The notes: a model not told the origin generated them from the letters alone. A stretch of DNA of 64,000 bases from Euryarchaeota archaeon UBA125 (GCA_002502625.1 DAPV01000035.1:9292-73291); one strand, 5' to 3'; positions 26,034 to 35,565 are shown, numbered from the stretch's first letter. Made by a program: numbers and translations.

Positions 26034-26849
26034 CTATTTTCGAAGAAGATATCTGTAATAGCCTAAATCACCTTTGATGAAAGCATCATATACAGGAGTA
26101 TTACGAACTCCAGCAAACGTCTCAAAGCTGCGTCTAATTATTACGTTAGTTCCATTTTTGATTCTAGATTGTTTATCATCACTTACTTGGTCTAGCGCTG
26201 AGACTACTTCTTCGGTTATATCAGATTGTAACTCTATTTCAAATCCTGTTGAAAGGAATTGTTTGTGTATAGATTCCATGGTTTTCTTATCTCTAAAGTC
26301 AGTCCAAGCAAAATGTCCTCCAGGTCTTAAAACTCGATATGCTTCTGAAATGAATTGAGACATGTTACTGTAACAATGGCTAGATTCTACATTGTAAATT
26401 ATGTCATATGATTCATCTTCAAAAGAAAGAGACATTGCATTTCCTTCAACGAATTGTAAATTTTCTTGGCGACCATACATTCGATTACATAATTTAACTG
26501 CAGCTCCTGAATAATCTAAAGCTGTCAGAGATTGAGGAGAATAGGTTCTTGCAATCCAATTAGCACCGCCTCCTCTACCTGAGCCTATTTCTAATACTTC
26601 TTTACCATTCAATTCAACATCTCGTATATTCATATGATATAATTGAATGAACAATCTATCTGATTCGTCTTCTGGATCTAATATTGGTGGATTATCGTCA
26701 ATAAATCCATAATTCATGAAACCAAACTCACCCCATGCTTTAGCTTTAGCAAGGCGTTGGTACCACCAACGCCACATACGATCTCCAATCTTACTTGGGA
26801 ATACCTTCAACAATGTTGCAAAAATTCGAGCAGGGAGGCCTAAACGCAT
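26034..26849 (-). CDS. SAM-dependent methyltransferase (class I, sterol/tocopherol-type)
   Basis: About 271 residues. The SAM site is VLEIGSGRGGGANWIA, followed by ALDYSGAAV, EGNAMSLSFEDESYDIIYNVESSHCY and the post-motif YRVLRPGGHFAWTDF. The arrangement and the C-terminal YYRYLLRK resemble phthiotriol/tocopherol-type methyltransferases acting on lipids or quinones; the real acceptor is unknown. ATG at 26849 lies 2 bases after the stop of the redoxin gene (TAAGGATG), indicating co-transcription; a TTG at 26876 is less likely. Confidence 0.82.
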   Translation of the reverse strand: MRLGLPARIFATLLKVFPSKIGDRMWRWWYQRLAKAKAWGEFGFMNYGFIDDNPPILDPEDESDRLFIQLYHMNIRDVELNGKEVLEIGSGRGGGANWIARTYSPQSLTALDYSGAAVKLCNRMYGRQENLQFVEGNAMSLSFEDESYDIIYNVESSHCYSNMSQFISEAYRVLRPGGHFAWTDFRDKKTMESIHKQFLSTGFEIELQSDITEEVVSALDQVSDDKQSRIKNGTNVIIRRSFETFAGVRNTPVYDAFIKGDLGYYRYLLRK

Positions 26850-26851
26850 CC

Positions 26852-27442
26852 TTATTCCTTCCACTTTACTGAACAACCTATCGGATCTGTTCGATTAACT
26901 CCAATAGGGCTGTTAGAAAGTGTTGAATTAATTGCATCAAGTAATTCACTAGTAGTTGCTTTAGTTGGATCTCTGGGAGAATCATCGAGACGTCCTCTGT
27001 AAACAATGATTCCTTTTCCATCAATAAGATAAAATTCGGGGGTTCGTTCTGCCCCATATGCATGTGCAATTGTTTGATCGAAATCATGCAAATATGGATA
27101 TGACATCTCTCCAGCTCGGATAATCATGTTATCCCAGTTGTCACTAGAATAAACGATTGAATCGTTCGAATTTATACCTACAAATCCTAATCCATTTTCA
27201 CGACAAAAAGATGCAATCGATTCTATTCTTTCTTCACTGGCAACAACATATGGACAATGGTTGCAAGTAAACATAATCACTCCACCAGTTTCACCAATTG
27301 TTTGTTCAAGCGTCATATGAACAGGTTTGAATGGATTTTTAGATGAGTTAGAATCTATTTCATCCATTACAAATGATCGGGCATTTCGTAATTTAAAATC
27401 AGCAGCAGTATCGCCTGGCTCTAATCCTCTGGCAGAAGGCAT
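26852..27442 (-). CDS. Redoxin (thioredoxin-like, AhpC/TSA family)
   Basis: 196 residues. Thioredoxin fold with the redox motif FTCNHCPYV (Cys-x-x-Cys), RTPEFYLID (cis-Pro strand) and the conserved end PIGCSVKW. This set is typical of a broad family of cytoplasmic redoxins annotated as thiol-disulfide isomerases; its partner is unknown. First gene of a two-gene unit with the methyltransferase downstream. Confidence 0.87.
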   Translation of the reverse strand: MPSARGLEPGDTAADFKLRNARSFVMDEIDSNSSKNPFKPVHMTLEQTIGETGGVIMFTCNHCPYVVASEERIESIASFCRENGLGFVGINSNDSIVYSSDNWDNMIIRAGEMSYPYLHDFDQTIAHAYGAERTPEFYLIDGKGIIVYRGRLDDSPRDPTKATTSELLDAINSTLSNSPIGVNRTDPIGCSVKWKE

Positions 27443-27480
27443 GGTTGTCGCACCATAGAGAACAAGTTCAACCTAACGGA

Positions 27481-29736
27481 TTAAACCACTTTCTTACTGA
27501 ATAATTCTTCCAATCTAGTTCTTGCTATGTTATTTGTTGGATCTAGGTTCAAAACTCTTCTCCAACATGATTCAGCTCTGTCTAAAGGTCCAATTTCATG
27601 AGCAATGGCTGCTGCATGTAACAATGATTCCATATGGGATGGTTCAGCACGGATGGCCGATTCTAAATCTGCTAATGCTGCAGGTAATGCCCCTTGTTCA
27701 ATATAAAATTGGGCTCTCATATGCCAAGCATTTGGATTATCTGATTCTAATCGAATTGCCTCATCTAATGGAGGTAGTGCTTCTTCTGCCCTATCTAAGG
27801 CGCAGAGTGTTGCGCCCATGGAAATCAATGCTGGAACATGCCCCGGTTTTCTCTCTATAATTTCTCTTAATGCCACTTCCGCCCATTCCCATTTACCTAA
27901 ACCCATTAGTGATTCTGCTCGTCTTAATCTTGCTAGATCAAGGTTAGGATATTCCTTGAGTAATAATTCTGAATCTTCTAAAGCCAAAGAATGATCATTC
28001 ATCAAAACTGCTACAGTTGCTCGATTTAAACGAGCACGAACATGTTTTGGATCTTGGACTAAGACTGTATCGAAACGTCGCCTTGCTTCTGGATAATTAC
28101 CTAATTCCGCTGCAATTAAACCCCTAATATAATGCAAAACATCCTTGTCAGAAAGTGATGTTTCTGCCTCATGAACTAATCTTTCTGCTTCAGAAATCTC
28201 TCCCTGATCTATTCTTAAAAGAGCATATTCAGCTAATATCATTGGATTTTCATTATCTAGACGTGATGCGCGAACAATAGATACTTCTGCTTCATCAAAT
28301 TCTCCGAGTTGCCGTAGTGTTCTAGCACGTCCTACCCATGCTAAAGCAGATTCTCTGTCATAAGAGAGTGCAGTATCAAAAAATGTCAATGCACCTTTAA
28401 CTAAGCCTCGATCATGAAGTCCTGTACCATCTCTAGCAACATCTGCTTCTCCAAGCACCAATCTACCTTTCTGAATATGCATTTCTGAACATTCCCATGC
28501 ACTTGGAGATGATTCAACAAGAATTTTTCTTGCAGCCTGGTTATTATCATCTAACATATGTAATAGAGATAAATGGGCTCTCACTAATCCATTATCTGGA
28601 TTTATGTCTAATACTGATTGAAGTGAAGAAATGGCCTCTTCAAATCGATCGAGTTGCATCAATAAATCTGCTTTTAAGATCCATTCAGGTTCACCCAATG
28701 CAACAGCATGAATGGCTGCCTTCAATGCATCTTCTAATCGATTGGGTTCCTTAGATAACAATTTAGATTGTAATGTCCATGAGGGGCCATGTTGTCTATC
28801 AAGGCTAAACAATTGATCTAATGCATTTAGAGCTCTTCCAGGTTCATTTCTAACATAATGTAATCTGGCTTTAAGATGCCAAGAATTTGAATCCTCTGGA
28901 TTTTCTTGGAGAGCTTCATTTACCTCTTCAAGTGCTGAGGCTGGATCCCCTGCCCTCTCTCTTAAGCCAGCCAATAAGGCTAAATCTGCGGCATTTTGTA
29001 ATCCTAAGGCTTCCAAACGTCTAGAATCTAATTCCGCATCTGGATCCCCTATTCTGAATAATAAATGAGCTCTTTCTCTCAACAATTCGGGATCATCTGG
29101 ATACAATTGAAGCAATCGATCTAAACGAGTTTTCAAGAATGTATCATCTCCACTTTCTCTAGCGATTGCTGCTAATCTTCGAAGAGTGTTTTCATGTCTT
29201 GGGGCAATTCTCTCTGATTCAAGGAGGCTAGAAAGAGCAAGGTCTCTGAATCCCAAATAATTGCAAATAAAAGAAAAATTCCTACATTGTACATCATTCC
29301 TTCCAAAGAGAGATTTCATTTCAACATTATTTTCTTGAATGATTTGTATATGATTGGTTAAGAGTTCTCGACGTATTGAGTCTAATCTCTTCATGTCTTC
29401 TTCTAATGTAGATTCTTGAAATAAAGAAAGAAGATTCCTTAGAGAAATGTTGAAGCTAGATAATTCAAATTTTGAACCACTAATCAAAGATTCAATCAGT
29501 TGTTGAGATTTCAATAACGTATCTGATCCTGATAAGCGTCGACTTGCATCAGCTTCATCGATTAAATCGTTTAGTGCATTGCTTAAAACCGTCATATCGT
29601 CTTCAATTAATGCATCATTTGAGGAAGAAGAAAATTGTAGTTGATTTATGCGTTCATTCATTTGTTGTAATGCATAGACTGAACCACCAATTACAATCGC
29701 AAGTAAAGCAATCAATCCACTTGTTAGGGGATCCAT
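27481..29736 (-). CDS. Large TPR-repeat protein with N-terminal membrane anchor
   Basis: 751 residues. One hydrophobic segment at residues 5-22 anchors it. A helical region without clear repeats follows, then from about residue 165 to the end a run of about 15 TPR-like units, seen from repeated Trp/Leu-x-x-Gly/Ala-x-x-Tyr and Pro at unit ends (for example RRLAAIARESGDD and AWVGRARTLRQLGEFDEAE). It is likely a protein-protein scaffold facing the cytoplasm. It diverges across about 170 bases from the WW-domain coiled-coil gene, which may be co-regulated. Confidence 0.82.
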   Translation of the reverse strand: MDPLTSGLIALLAIVIGGSVYALQQMNERINQLQFSSSSNDALIEDDMTVLSNALNDLIDEADASRRLSGSDTLLKSQQLIESLISGSKFELSSFNISLRNLLSLFQESTLEEDMKRLDSIRRELLTNHIQIIQENNVEMKSLFGRNDVQCRNFSFICNYLGFRDLALSSLLESERIAPRHENTLRRLAAIARESGDDTFLKTRLDRLLQLYPDDPELLRERAHLLFRIGDPDAELDSRRLEALGLQNAADLALLAGLRERAGDPASALEEVNEALQENPEDSNSWHLKARLHYVRNEPGRALNALDQLFSLDRQHGPSWTLQSKLLSKEPNRLEDALKAAIHAVALGEPEWILKADLLMQLDRFEEAISSLQSVLDINPDNGLVRAHLSLLHMLDDNNQAARKILVESSPSAWECSEMHIQKGRLVLGEADVARDGTGLHDRGLVKGALTFFDTALSYDRESALAWVGRARTLRQLGEFDEAEVSIVRASRLDNENPMILAEYALLRIDQGEISEAERLVHEAETSLSDKDVLHYIRGLIAAELGNYPEARRRFDTVLVQDPKHVRARLNRATVAVLMNDHSLALEDSELLLKEYPNLDLARLRRAESLMGLGKWEWAEVALREIIERKPGHVPALISMGATLCALDRAEEALPPLDEAIRLESDNPNAWHMRAQFYIEQGALPAALADLESAIRAEPSHMESLLHAAAIAHEIGPLDRAESCWRRVLNLDPTNNIARTRLEELFSKKVV

Positions 29737-29905
29737 TGGATCAATTCGTACTTGACCACACTTAGCCGCTTCCCTTTGAATAGGTGGTATACGCCGATTT
29801 TTATCAACTCGGGCGATTGTCCAAACCCTTCTTCAGGGGATATATGACAATGAACAACACCATCCTTCAAATGGCGCGTATATGATTCAGGCATAAGGTG
29901 GATGC

Positions 29906-32284
29906 GTGACTGACTGGGCGGGATATCTACAACACTTCACAGAAGAAGGGTTTAGTGAAGAGGGAATTAGAATCTTGTTGGGAGAAAATCCAGATAGTGA
30001 TTCAGTATTATTCGTTCAAGAAACGCTAGAAGATGCAAAAAAATTGATCATGATGTTAGATAGCGTTCCTAAATCACTAACCGAATCAGCAAATGGTATG
30101 AAAAGACGATTATTACAACATCCTTCTGAATTAGAAGATATTCGAGCTAGATACAATGTAATGGTTGTAGCAACAACCCCTTGGGTTGCATCGGCTGAAA
30201 AAATGAGAGAGCAGTGGTCAATGGAAGGTAGGTCAATTGAATTAGCTGCATGGCTTAGACGATTGGGGTCTATTGATCATAATCCTCCTAAAGAAACAAG
30301 AGAAGTGATCCAAGTAATCGAAAATATTGCACCTAGAGATGAAGTAAGAAGAGCAATTGAAAATTTAGAAGGTAAACAGAGAGAAAGACGTGTAATCCTT
30401 CAAGACATGATGAATATTCTAGAACGAAAGGGGTGGAACTTAGAATTCTCTGAACATGCAAATCTTTCACAAAAGTTTGAAGAAGTTTCTGAATGGTTAG
30501 AATTGGAAGATCGAATTGAAGCATTAGAAAGAAAGATTTTCCAATTTGAGGAAAGAAGGCCAAATGAAGCTAACATGGGTTTGAAAATTATTGAAAAAGC
30601 AAGACTCAATGGCGATAGAAATGCAATAAAACAATTAGAATTAGATGTTAATGATGAGATTCAAGATATTCTAGAAAGTGATGAAGAAATCAAAACTCGA
30701 TTGAATTATTGGTCTCAAAATGGACTGATTATTACTGATTCGGAAATTCTAACAAACAATCAATTATGGAAATTCGAAGAAAACTTAGATGAATTAGAAA
30801 AACATTGGAATTTAGTTTATGAAAAATGTATTATTTTACGTAATCTTCTTGATAAATCAGGACAGAAATATCCAGATTGGATTGGACATGTTGATTCATA
30901 TGAAAAAATTCTAACTACAATTGATGAATTAACAGATCAACAAAAACAACTGAATGATAATTTACAACTAGAAATTGAAACATGGAGAAATTACGGACTA
31001 AATTTAGAATTAATTGGTAAAATATTTGAAGGAAATAATGTATGGGAATTAGATGAACAGATTAACGGGTTACGATCATTGGCTGAAATAGCAATTTCGA
31101 TTCTCAATTCTATTGATTATTTAGATCAATCAATAGACAGCGAAAGAATCGGTGAAATTCGCGAAAGTGTAATTCGAGACTGGAATCTACATAGTACACT
31201 TCAATTTGAAATGGAAGAAATTGACAAGATTTCGCGAAGACAAGAACATCATTTAGTAATGCTATACGAACGTGCAGAAGAACTTTCTATGGACGTCACA
31301 GAATCGAATGATTGGACAATTGAAGAATTTGAAAATAGAATATTTGATGCTGAATTAATAAGAAATCGTGATGTAGAAAAAAGGGCTAAGAAGAATGAGG
31401 AATTGAATAAAAATATAGTAGAGTTGTCAAAAATTCCTACCCCTAAAGAAAAAATTGAAAATTCGTCTGACAATAAGAAAAATGATCTAAATAATTGGAT
31501 CGAGAAGAAAGCGGCTGATGGGAAATTATTCTACTATAATCAAGAAACTAAACAGTCAACTTGGTCAAAACCTGATGGAATAATTCTATCAACAAACGAA
31601 CCAGTAAAAACTCCCATCAAAGAAGAGATTGAGTTAATCATTTCAGATATCAAAAATATTAGTGAAGAAAATGATGGAGAAATTATTGAAGGTGGGATTC
31701 CCAAAATTCCGGAGATAGAAACTGTTGTTCAGGAAAAAGAACCTATTCGGTTCAGACGATTGGGTGTAAATGGAATCAAGATGCCGGTTCTAGTTGAAGA
31801 TGAAACCAAGATGAAAAACGATACAGAATCAGTCTCAGAGACTAATCAAAAAAAGAATCTTAATCATATTCTAAGAGAAAAATTGGGAATTAATAATGAG
31901 AATCCATTGATTGTAGAATCTTCACGAAACAGGGATCTAAGAATTCAACGTATTCTAAGACTAATTCCATTAATTGAATCAAAGTTCGATTCAGGTGATC
32001 AGCAAAAAATAGTTGATGACTTACTGCCCGTCCTTGAGAATATTGAACAATGGATTCGTGTAAGAAGTGAGCATCGACGATGTTGGAATGACAATGGAGG
32101 AATTGTCCAAAAAATCGATCGCTTACAAGATGTGTTAGATGAAGTCCCTGGACCAGGAATTCAATTGCCAATTGGGTTCGATAAGATACCTTTGCCATCT
32201 AAAACAGAAGATCTGATTGAAGAAATTAAGGATTTTTCGATTAATGCTCTAGTCTCCACTTCTGGTGGAATTATCGCATTATAA
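29906..32284 (+). CDS. Large coiled-coil protein with a WW domain
   Basis: 792 residues from GTG 29906, with SD AAGGTGGA 5 bases upstream. Most of the chain (residues 1-500) is charged helix and coiled coil. Residues 531-556 match a WW domain: Trp531, Gly539, FYYN (542-545), Thr548, Trp553 and Pro556, with 22 residues between the two Trp. A disordered acidic linker and a helical C-terminal domain (about 650-792) follow. WW domains bind proline-rich or phospho-motifs and are mainly eukaryotic. No membrane segment. Its function is unknown. Confidence 0.8.
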   Translation: MTDWAGYLQHFTEEGFSEEGIRILLGENPDSDSVLFVQETLEDAKKLIMMLDSVPKSLTESANGMKRRLLQHPSELEDIRARYNVMVVATTPWVASAEKMREQWSMEGRSIELAAWLRRLGSIDHNPPKETREVIQVIENIAPRDEVRRAIENLEGKQRERRVILQDMMNILERKGWNLEFSEHANLSQKFEEVSEWLELEDRIEALERKIFQFEERRPNEANMGLKIIEKARLNGDRNAIKQLELDVNDEIQDILESDEEIKTRLNYWSQNGLIITDSEILTNNQLWKFEENLDELEKHWNLVYEKCIILRNLLDKSGQKYPDWIGHVDSYEKILTTIDELTDQQKQLNDNLQLEIETWRNYGLNLELIGKIFEGNNVWELDEQINGLRSLAEIAISILNSIDYLDQSIDSERIGEIRESVIRDWNLHSTLQFEMEEIDKISRRQEHHLVMLYERAEELSMDVTESNDWTIEEFENRIFDAELIRNRDVEKRAKKNEELNKNIVELSKIPTPKEKIENSSDNKKNDLNNWIEKKAADGKLFYYNQETKQSTWSKPDGIILSTNEPVKTPIKEEIELIISDIKNISEENDGEIIEGGIPKIPEIETVVQEKEPIRFRRLGVNGIKMPVLVEDETKMKNDTESVSETNQKKNLNHILREKLGINNENPLIVESSRNRDLRIQRILRLIPLIESKFDSGDQQKIVDDLLPVLENIEQWIRVRSEHRRCWNDNGGIVQKIDRLQDVLDEVPGPGIQLPIGFDKIPLPSKTEDLIEEIKDFSINALVSTSGGIIAL

Positions 32285-33454
32285 TCAAAGGTCACTTAAT
32301 ACAAAAACATCGATTCCTTCTAAGGTATCTTCATTGACTGATGATGCTAAAATCTGAGTGATTTTAGCAGTTTGAGCAATTTCAAGTGTTCTAGATGTTA
32401 CCTTTCCATTAAACAACATTCCTAGTGCCCCAGATGTGTTTTCAGCCTCTGTAGCAAGTTTACTTGCACCTACTGGCTCTGAAAGTTCTCCATTCTCTAA
32501 AATAAAACAGGCTTTATTCTTAGCCAGGGCTTCAAAATTTTCTTTCCAATCTCGAACGTTATCTGGAACTTCGACGGGGGACAAGTCTTCTTTTTTGCCT
32601 AAAACTTCTGTATCTTGTTTATCCAAATCTGCCTTAAGCTTTGAAATTATCTTGGATGCTGTCTCTTTTTGATTCAAACATTTTGTAATCACTTTACCCT
32701 CGAGATGTTCTACTTCCCTACTTGTTGGAGCTAATGCAACATGAGTCAATGATTTGCCCAATGCACCTTCTAATTCTACGAGAAGTAATGTTCCACCTCT
32801 ATCTCCATCCATAAATGCTGTAACATTCTTTTTCTTTTTAGCCAATTCAACTAACTCTTTGGTAATACCGGCACCCATAGTAGCAATAGAATTCTTAATT
32901 CCATGCTTTAACAAATTTCGAACATCATTACGACCTTCGACAATAATGAGGGAAGTGCTTTCAACGGCATTTGGACCGCAGGTCATTCCATTAAAATCAG
33001 TCTCAGTTCCTAACGTCAAGACTGAACGTACTTCGTCGAGAATGTTTGAAGATTCGGCAGAACCCGCATTCACGATTTGTATCAAAAGATCTTTCGCACG
33101 ATCTACAACTTGAGTTCGCTTTGCAGAGCGTACATTCTCTATTTTTAGAACTTTAATAACTGCTTGACATGGACCTATTCTATCTATTGTTTCTAGTGAT
33201 GCACCGATAACGGCAGTTGTCACTTGATCTATCATAGTAGGTAATCTAATGATACCTTGGACCTTTCCTCTTTGATTTTCTAATTCGACATCTACGTGCC
33301 CTATTCTTCCCTTTCGTTGCATTTGACGTAATTGTAAACTTTCACCTAGTAAGCCTTCAGTTTGTCCGAAAATTGCCCCAACGACATCTTTTCTTTGAAC
33401 TGTACCATCTGTTCTAATACTCGCTTCAATCACATACTTTGGTTCTGCTGCCAT
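32285..33454 (-). CDS. dnaG: Archaeal DnaG-like primase
   Basis: 389 residues. A Toprim domain is in the middle, with the catalytic glutamate in IIVEGRNDVRNL and Asp-x-Asp in FMDGDRGG. The archaeal DnaG N-terminal domain (KYVIEASIRTDG, VGAIFGQTEGLLGE) is clear. In archaea DnaG associates with the RNA exosome and can prime DNA in vitro. Its stop touches the end of the convergent WW-domain gene. Upstream of its start lies the structured element at 33471-33551. Confidence 0.95.
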   Translation of the reverse strand: MAAEPKYVIEASIRTDGTVQRKDVVGAIFGQTEGLLGESLQLRQMQRKGRIGHVDVELENQRGKVQGIIRLPTMIDQVTTAVIGASLETIDRIGPCQAVIKVLKIENVRSAKRTQVVDRAKDLLIQIVNAGSAESSNILDEVRSVLTLGTETDFNGMTCGPNAVESTSLIIVEGRNDVRNLLKHGIKNSIATMGAGITKELVELAKKKKNVTAFMDGDRGGTLLLVELEGALGKSLTHVALAPTSREVEHLEGKVITKCLNQKETASKIISKLKADLDKQDTEVLGKKEDLSPVEVPDNVRDWKENFEALAKNKACFILENGELSEPVGASKLATEAENTSGALGMLFNGKVTSRTLEIAQTAKITQILASSVNEDTLEGIDVFVLSDL

Positions 33455-33470
33455 ATTGATTCCTTCTTGA

Positions 33471-33551
33471 CCAACTCACACAGACTGTCTGAGACAAATC
33501 CCCGCCATCCGGCGGGCACGAGACCGAAAATCGGTCATGAGTGTGACTTGG
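33471..33551. ncRNA. Candidate structured RNA or leader element near dnaG
   Basis: CCAACTCACAC (33471-33481) pairs with GTGTGACTTGG (33541-33551), 10 of 11 pairs. Inside are two perfect hairpins: CCCGCC/GGCGGG (33501-33516, loop ATCC) and GACCGA/TCGGTC (33522-33536, loop AAA), plus a CAGACTGTCTG palindrome (33481-33491). Together they make a compact multi-branched fold, locally GC-rich in an AT-rich genome. It is 17 bases upstream of dnaG (minus) and 95 bases upstream of the TerB-like gene (plus). The strand is not determined; it does not match tRNA, 5S, SRP or RNase P by eye. Confidence 0.4.
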
Positions 33552-33645
33552 ATATCTCTGACGGATGAAACATCATGAATTAACCCACCGGCATTTCTTA
33601 GACTAAATGATTAAAATTTTCATTGATAGCCTTCAAGGAGGATAG

Positions 33646-34086
33646 ATGGTTACGATATTCATGACCGGAGCACCAGAGACACTCAATGTCTTCTCAGCGG
33701 TGATACGGGTAGTTCTAGCAGATGGGGTTCTTACTCAAGAAGAAAAAAGATTGATAATTGCTATTGGAAGAGAATTAGAACTAGATGATGGTGATCCACT
33801 AAAGGTCTACGAAGCTGTTCTTCGCGGTGAAGAAGTTGATGGAGGTAGGGAAATGACTCGAAAAGAACGTGTTGATCTTTATCGCAAATCATGGCTGACT
33901 GTGCATTTTAATGAAGATGAATCTGATGATGAAGCGGCTGTGATGAAATGTCTCAGAGAGGAATTACATTTTTCAAAGGATGAGGCCAATGCAATTATTG
34001 AGCCAATGAGAGAAAAACAAAAGAAAGAGGATCTAGATATTTCAGATACATTCGTAGGTAAAATAAAGAAAAAATTACGGAAGTGA
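33646..34086 (+). CDS. TerB-like protein
   Basis: 146 residues. The N-terminal half has the TerB pattern VFSAVIRVVLADGVLTQEEKRLI and a second acidic region in the middle; the C-terminus is basic (KIKKKLRK). SD AAGGAGGA at 33635-33642 supports the ATG at 33646. It overlaps closely with the next gene (5 bases between). Third of four TerB-like genes in this window. Confidence 0.72.
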   Translation: MVTIFMTGAPETLNVFSAVIRVVLADGVLTQEEKRLIIAIGRELELDDGDPLKVYEAVLRGEEVDGGREMTRKERVDLYRKSWLTVHFNEDESDDEAAVMKCLREELHFSKDEANAIIEPMREKQKKEDLDISDTFVGKIKKKLRK

Positions 34087-34090
34087 TTCA

Positions 34091-34741
34091 GTGGAAGATC
34101 CGCTGGATGACTATCTTTCATCTATCAATAAACGTTCATTAAAAAAACCAAAATTGATCCTTAATCATATTCGAGGTGCATATCCTATTGGAATTCCTGC
34201 ACTTTTAATCAAATCTACCACTGACAGAATTGGACTTGATGCAGGGTATTCTTTTCATCTAGGAACTGCAGAACCTGAATTACGTAGAATCGCATCTTGG
34301 ATTTTTACTAATATCTCACCCTCAGAAAAAATTGAAAATATAATAGGAAGATTGTGGAAAAGATTTGGAAGAGAAGACTTGGTATTATCTTCAATTTTAT
34401 TGGCTAATCTACCTGATAAAGAAATAGATACAAACTGGAAATGGATTACTCTAGCGGAATTAATTTCACATATAGAAAAAAAACGTGGTAGGATTCCAAT
34501 AGAAATAATGCTTCTACATATTGAAGAAATGGGGAGAGCAAACTGTTCAATGATAGATGAAAAATTAGGGTCTAAATTACTAGAAGGAACTATTGCTGAA
34601 CAATATTTGGGAATTTTAGCGATACATCAGCTTTCAAAAAAGAATATTGTTTCAAACTCTATCAAAGAAAAATTAGTTAATATTGATCTACCAGTTGGCG
34701 ATAGTCTAATTCGACGAATAAGAAACAAAATAGTGGAATAA
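34091..34741 (+). CDS. Helical hypothetical protein
   Basis: 216 residues from a GTG. Entirely helical, with basic character at both ends and a hydrophobic core pattern that could be HEAT-like (for example LRRIASWIF, IAEQYLGILAIHQLS). I do not recognise a family. It directly follows the TerB-like gene and probably shares its transcript. Confidence 0.6.
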   Translation: MEDPLDDYLSSINKRSLKKPKLILNHIRGAYPIGIPALLIKSTTDRIGLDAGYSFHLGTAEPELRRIASWIFTNISPSEKIENIIGRLWKRFGREDLVLSSILLANLPDKEIDTNWKWITLAELISHIEKKRGRIPIEIMLLHIEEMGRANCSMIDEKLGSKLLEGTIAEQYLGILAIHQLSKKNIVSNSIKEKLVNIDLPVGDSLIRRIRNKIVE

Positions 34742-34780
34742 ATTCGTAACTGTCAAAGACAAACTAGACTTGCATTAACT

Positions 34781-34990
34781 ATGAATAACTCAGTAGTTCC
34801 AGCAAATGAACCAATTGTTGAGAGCGTTTTAGAATGGACAATAGCCAGAGATGCTGAAGATATTGGAGTTTTGATGAATTGGATTTCTAAAGCAAACAAG
34901 AAAAGGGAACGTGAAACATTAATTCAACGAACGAGAGAATTGTTGGCTGAAATTGAACATGCTGCCCGCCGATTAGATGACTTGCGGTAG
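34781..34990 (+). CDS. Small helical protein upstream of the MobA-like gene
   Basis: 69 residues, two helices with a charged middle (NKKRERETLIQRTRELL), likely a dimeric coiled coil. Not recognised. Its TAG stop is followed directly by a GTG that would be the natural start of the MobA-like gene if one base were added. Confidence 0.55.
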   Translation: MNNSVVPANEPIVESVLEWTIARDAEDIGVLMNWISKANKKRERETLIQRTRELLAEIEHAARRLDDLR

Positions 34991-34998
34991 GTGATTTA

Positions 34999-35565
34999 AT
35001 CCAAGGATTAATTTTAGCTGGAGGCCTATCTACTCGAATGGGTTCTGATAAAGCCAGTCTTCTTCTAGATGAGAAAATGTTGATCGAGATTGTTGTTGAT
35101 AATCTCCAAGAAGGAGGTTTTTCTCAAATTGTTGTGTCTGTAAGAGATTCTAAACAATCAGAATGGATAAAAAATATTTTTAAAAATAATGTCAGGACAG
35201 TGATTGATTCACATGATTCAAATGGGATTTGGGATGTGCTAAAATTTTCACTTCCTAGTAATGAAATTGTACAAATTATCTCTGTTGATTCTCCGTGGTT
35301 TGATGGTAAATCTATACGACAATTAACAAATATTTTGAAGAAGAATCAAGAAAAAATAGGGGTTGTTCCCTGGAGTAAAGATGGTCCTGAACCATTGTTA
35401 ATGCAAGTAAACTCATCAAATTTATTAGAAATAATGTCAAATTCAAAACCAATGCCATTAAGAAAATTTGTAGATTCTAATAATTTTAGAAAATTAAACT
35501 GGAAAGAATTGACAAATCCAAATGCTCTGAAAAACCTCAATTATCCAGATGATTTTCCAAACTAA
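34999..35565 (+). CDS. MobA-like nucleotidyltransferase without a standard start codon
   Basis: The family loop LILAGGLSTRMGSDK is encoded from about 35008 to 35052, but the only ATG is at 35038, inside the loop. The frame is open from 34981 (after a TGA at 34978) yet has no ATG, GTG or TTG before the loop. ATC at 34999 would give MQGLILAGG. Adding one T to the TTT run at 34995-34997 would put GTG 34991, which directly follows the previous stop, in frame. So this is either a rare start, a frameshifted allele or a sequencing slip. MobA moves GMP onto molybdopterin; downstream SVDSPWFD fits the family. The remainder is diverged. Confidence 0.65.
   Translation: MQGLILAGGLSTRMGSDKASLLLDEKMLIEIVVDNLQEGGFSQIVVSVRDSKQSEWIKNIFKNNVRTVIDSHDSNGIWDVLKFSLPSNEIVQIISVDSPWFDGKSIRQLTNILKKNQEKIGVVPWSKDGPEPLLMQVNSSNLLEIMSNSKPMPLRKFVDSNNFRKLNWKELTNPNALKNLNYPDDFPN

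Noticed and set aside
29823..29953. 12-bp inverted repeat AAACCCTTCTTC / GAAGAAGGGTTT around the start of the WW-domain gene
   Set aside because: One such repeat within 150 bases is expected by chance in 64 kb, and the right arm is coding sequence.
33471..33551. tRNA-like or SRP RNA identity for the structured element
   Set aside because: No anticodon arm, T-loop consensus or SRP S-domain motif, and it is too short for SRP or RNase P RNA.
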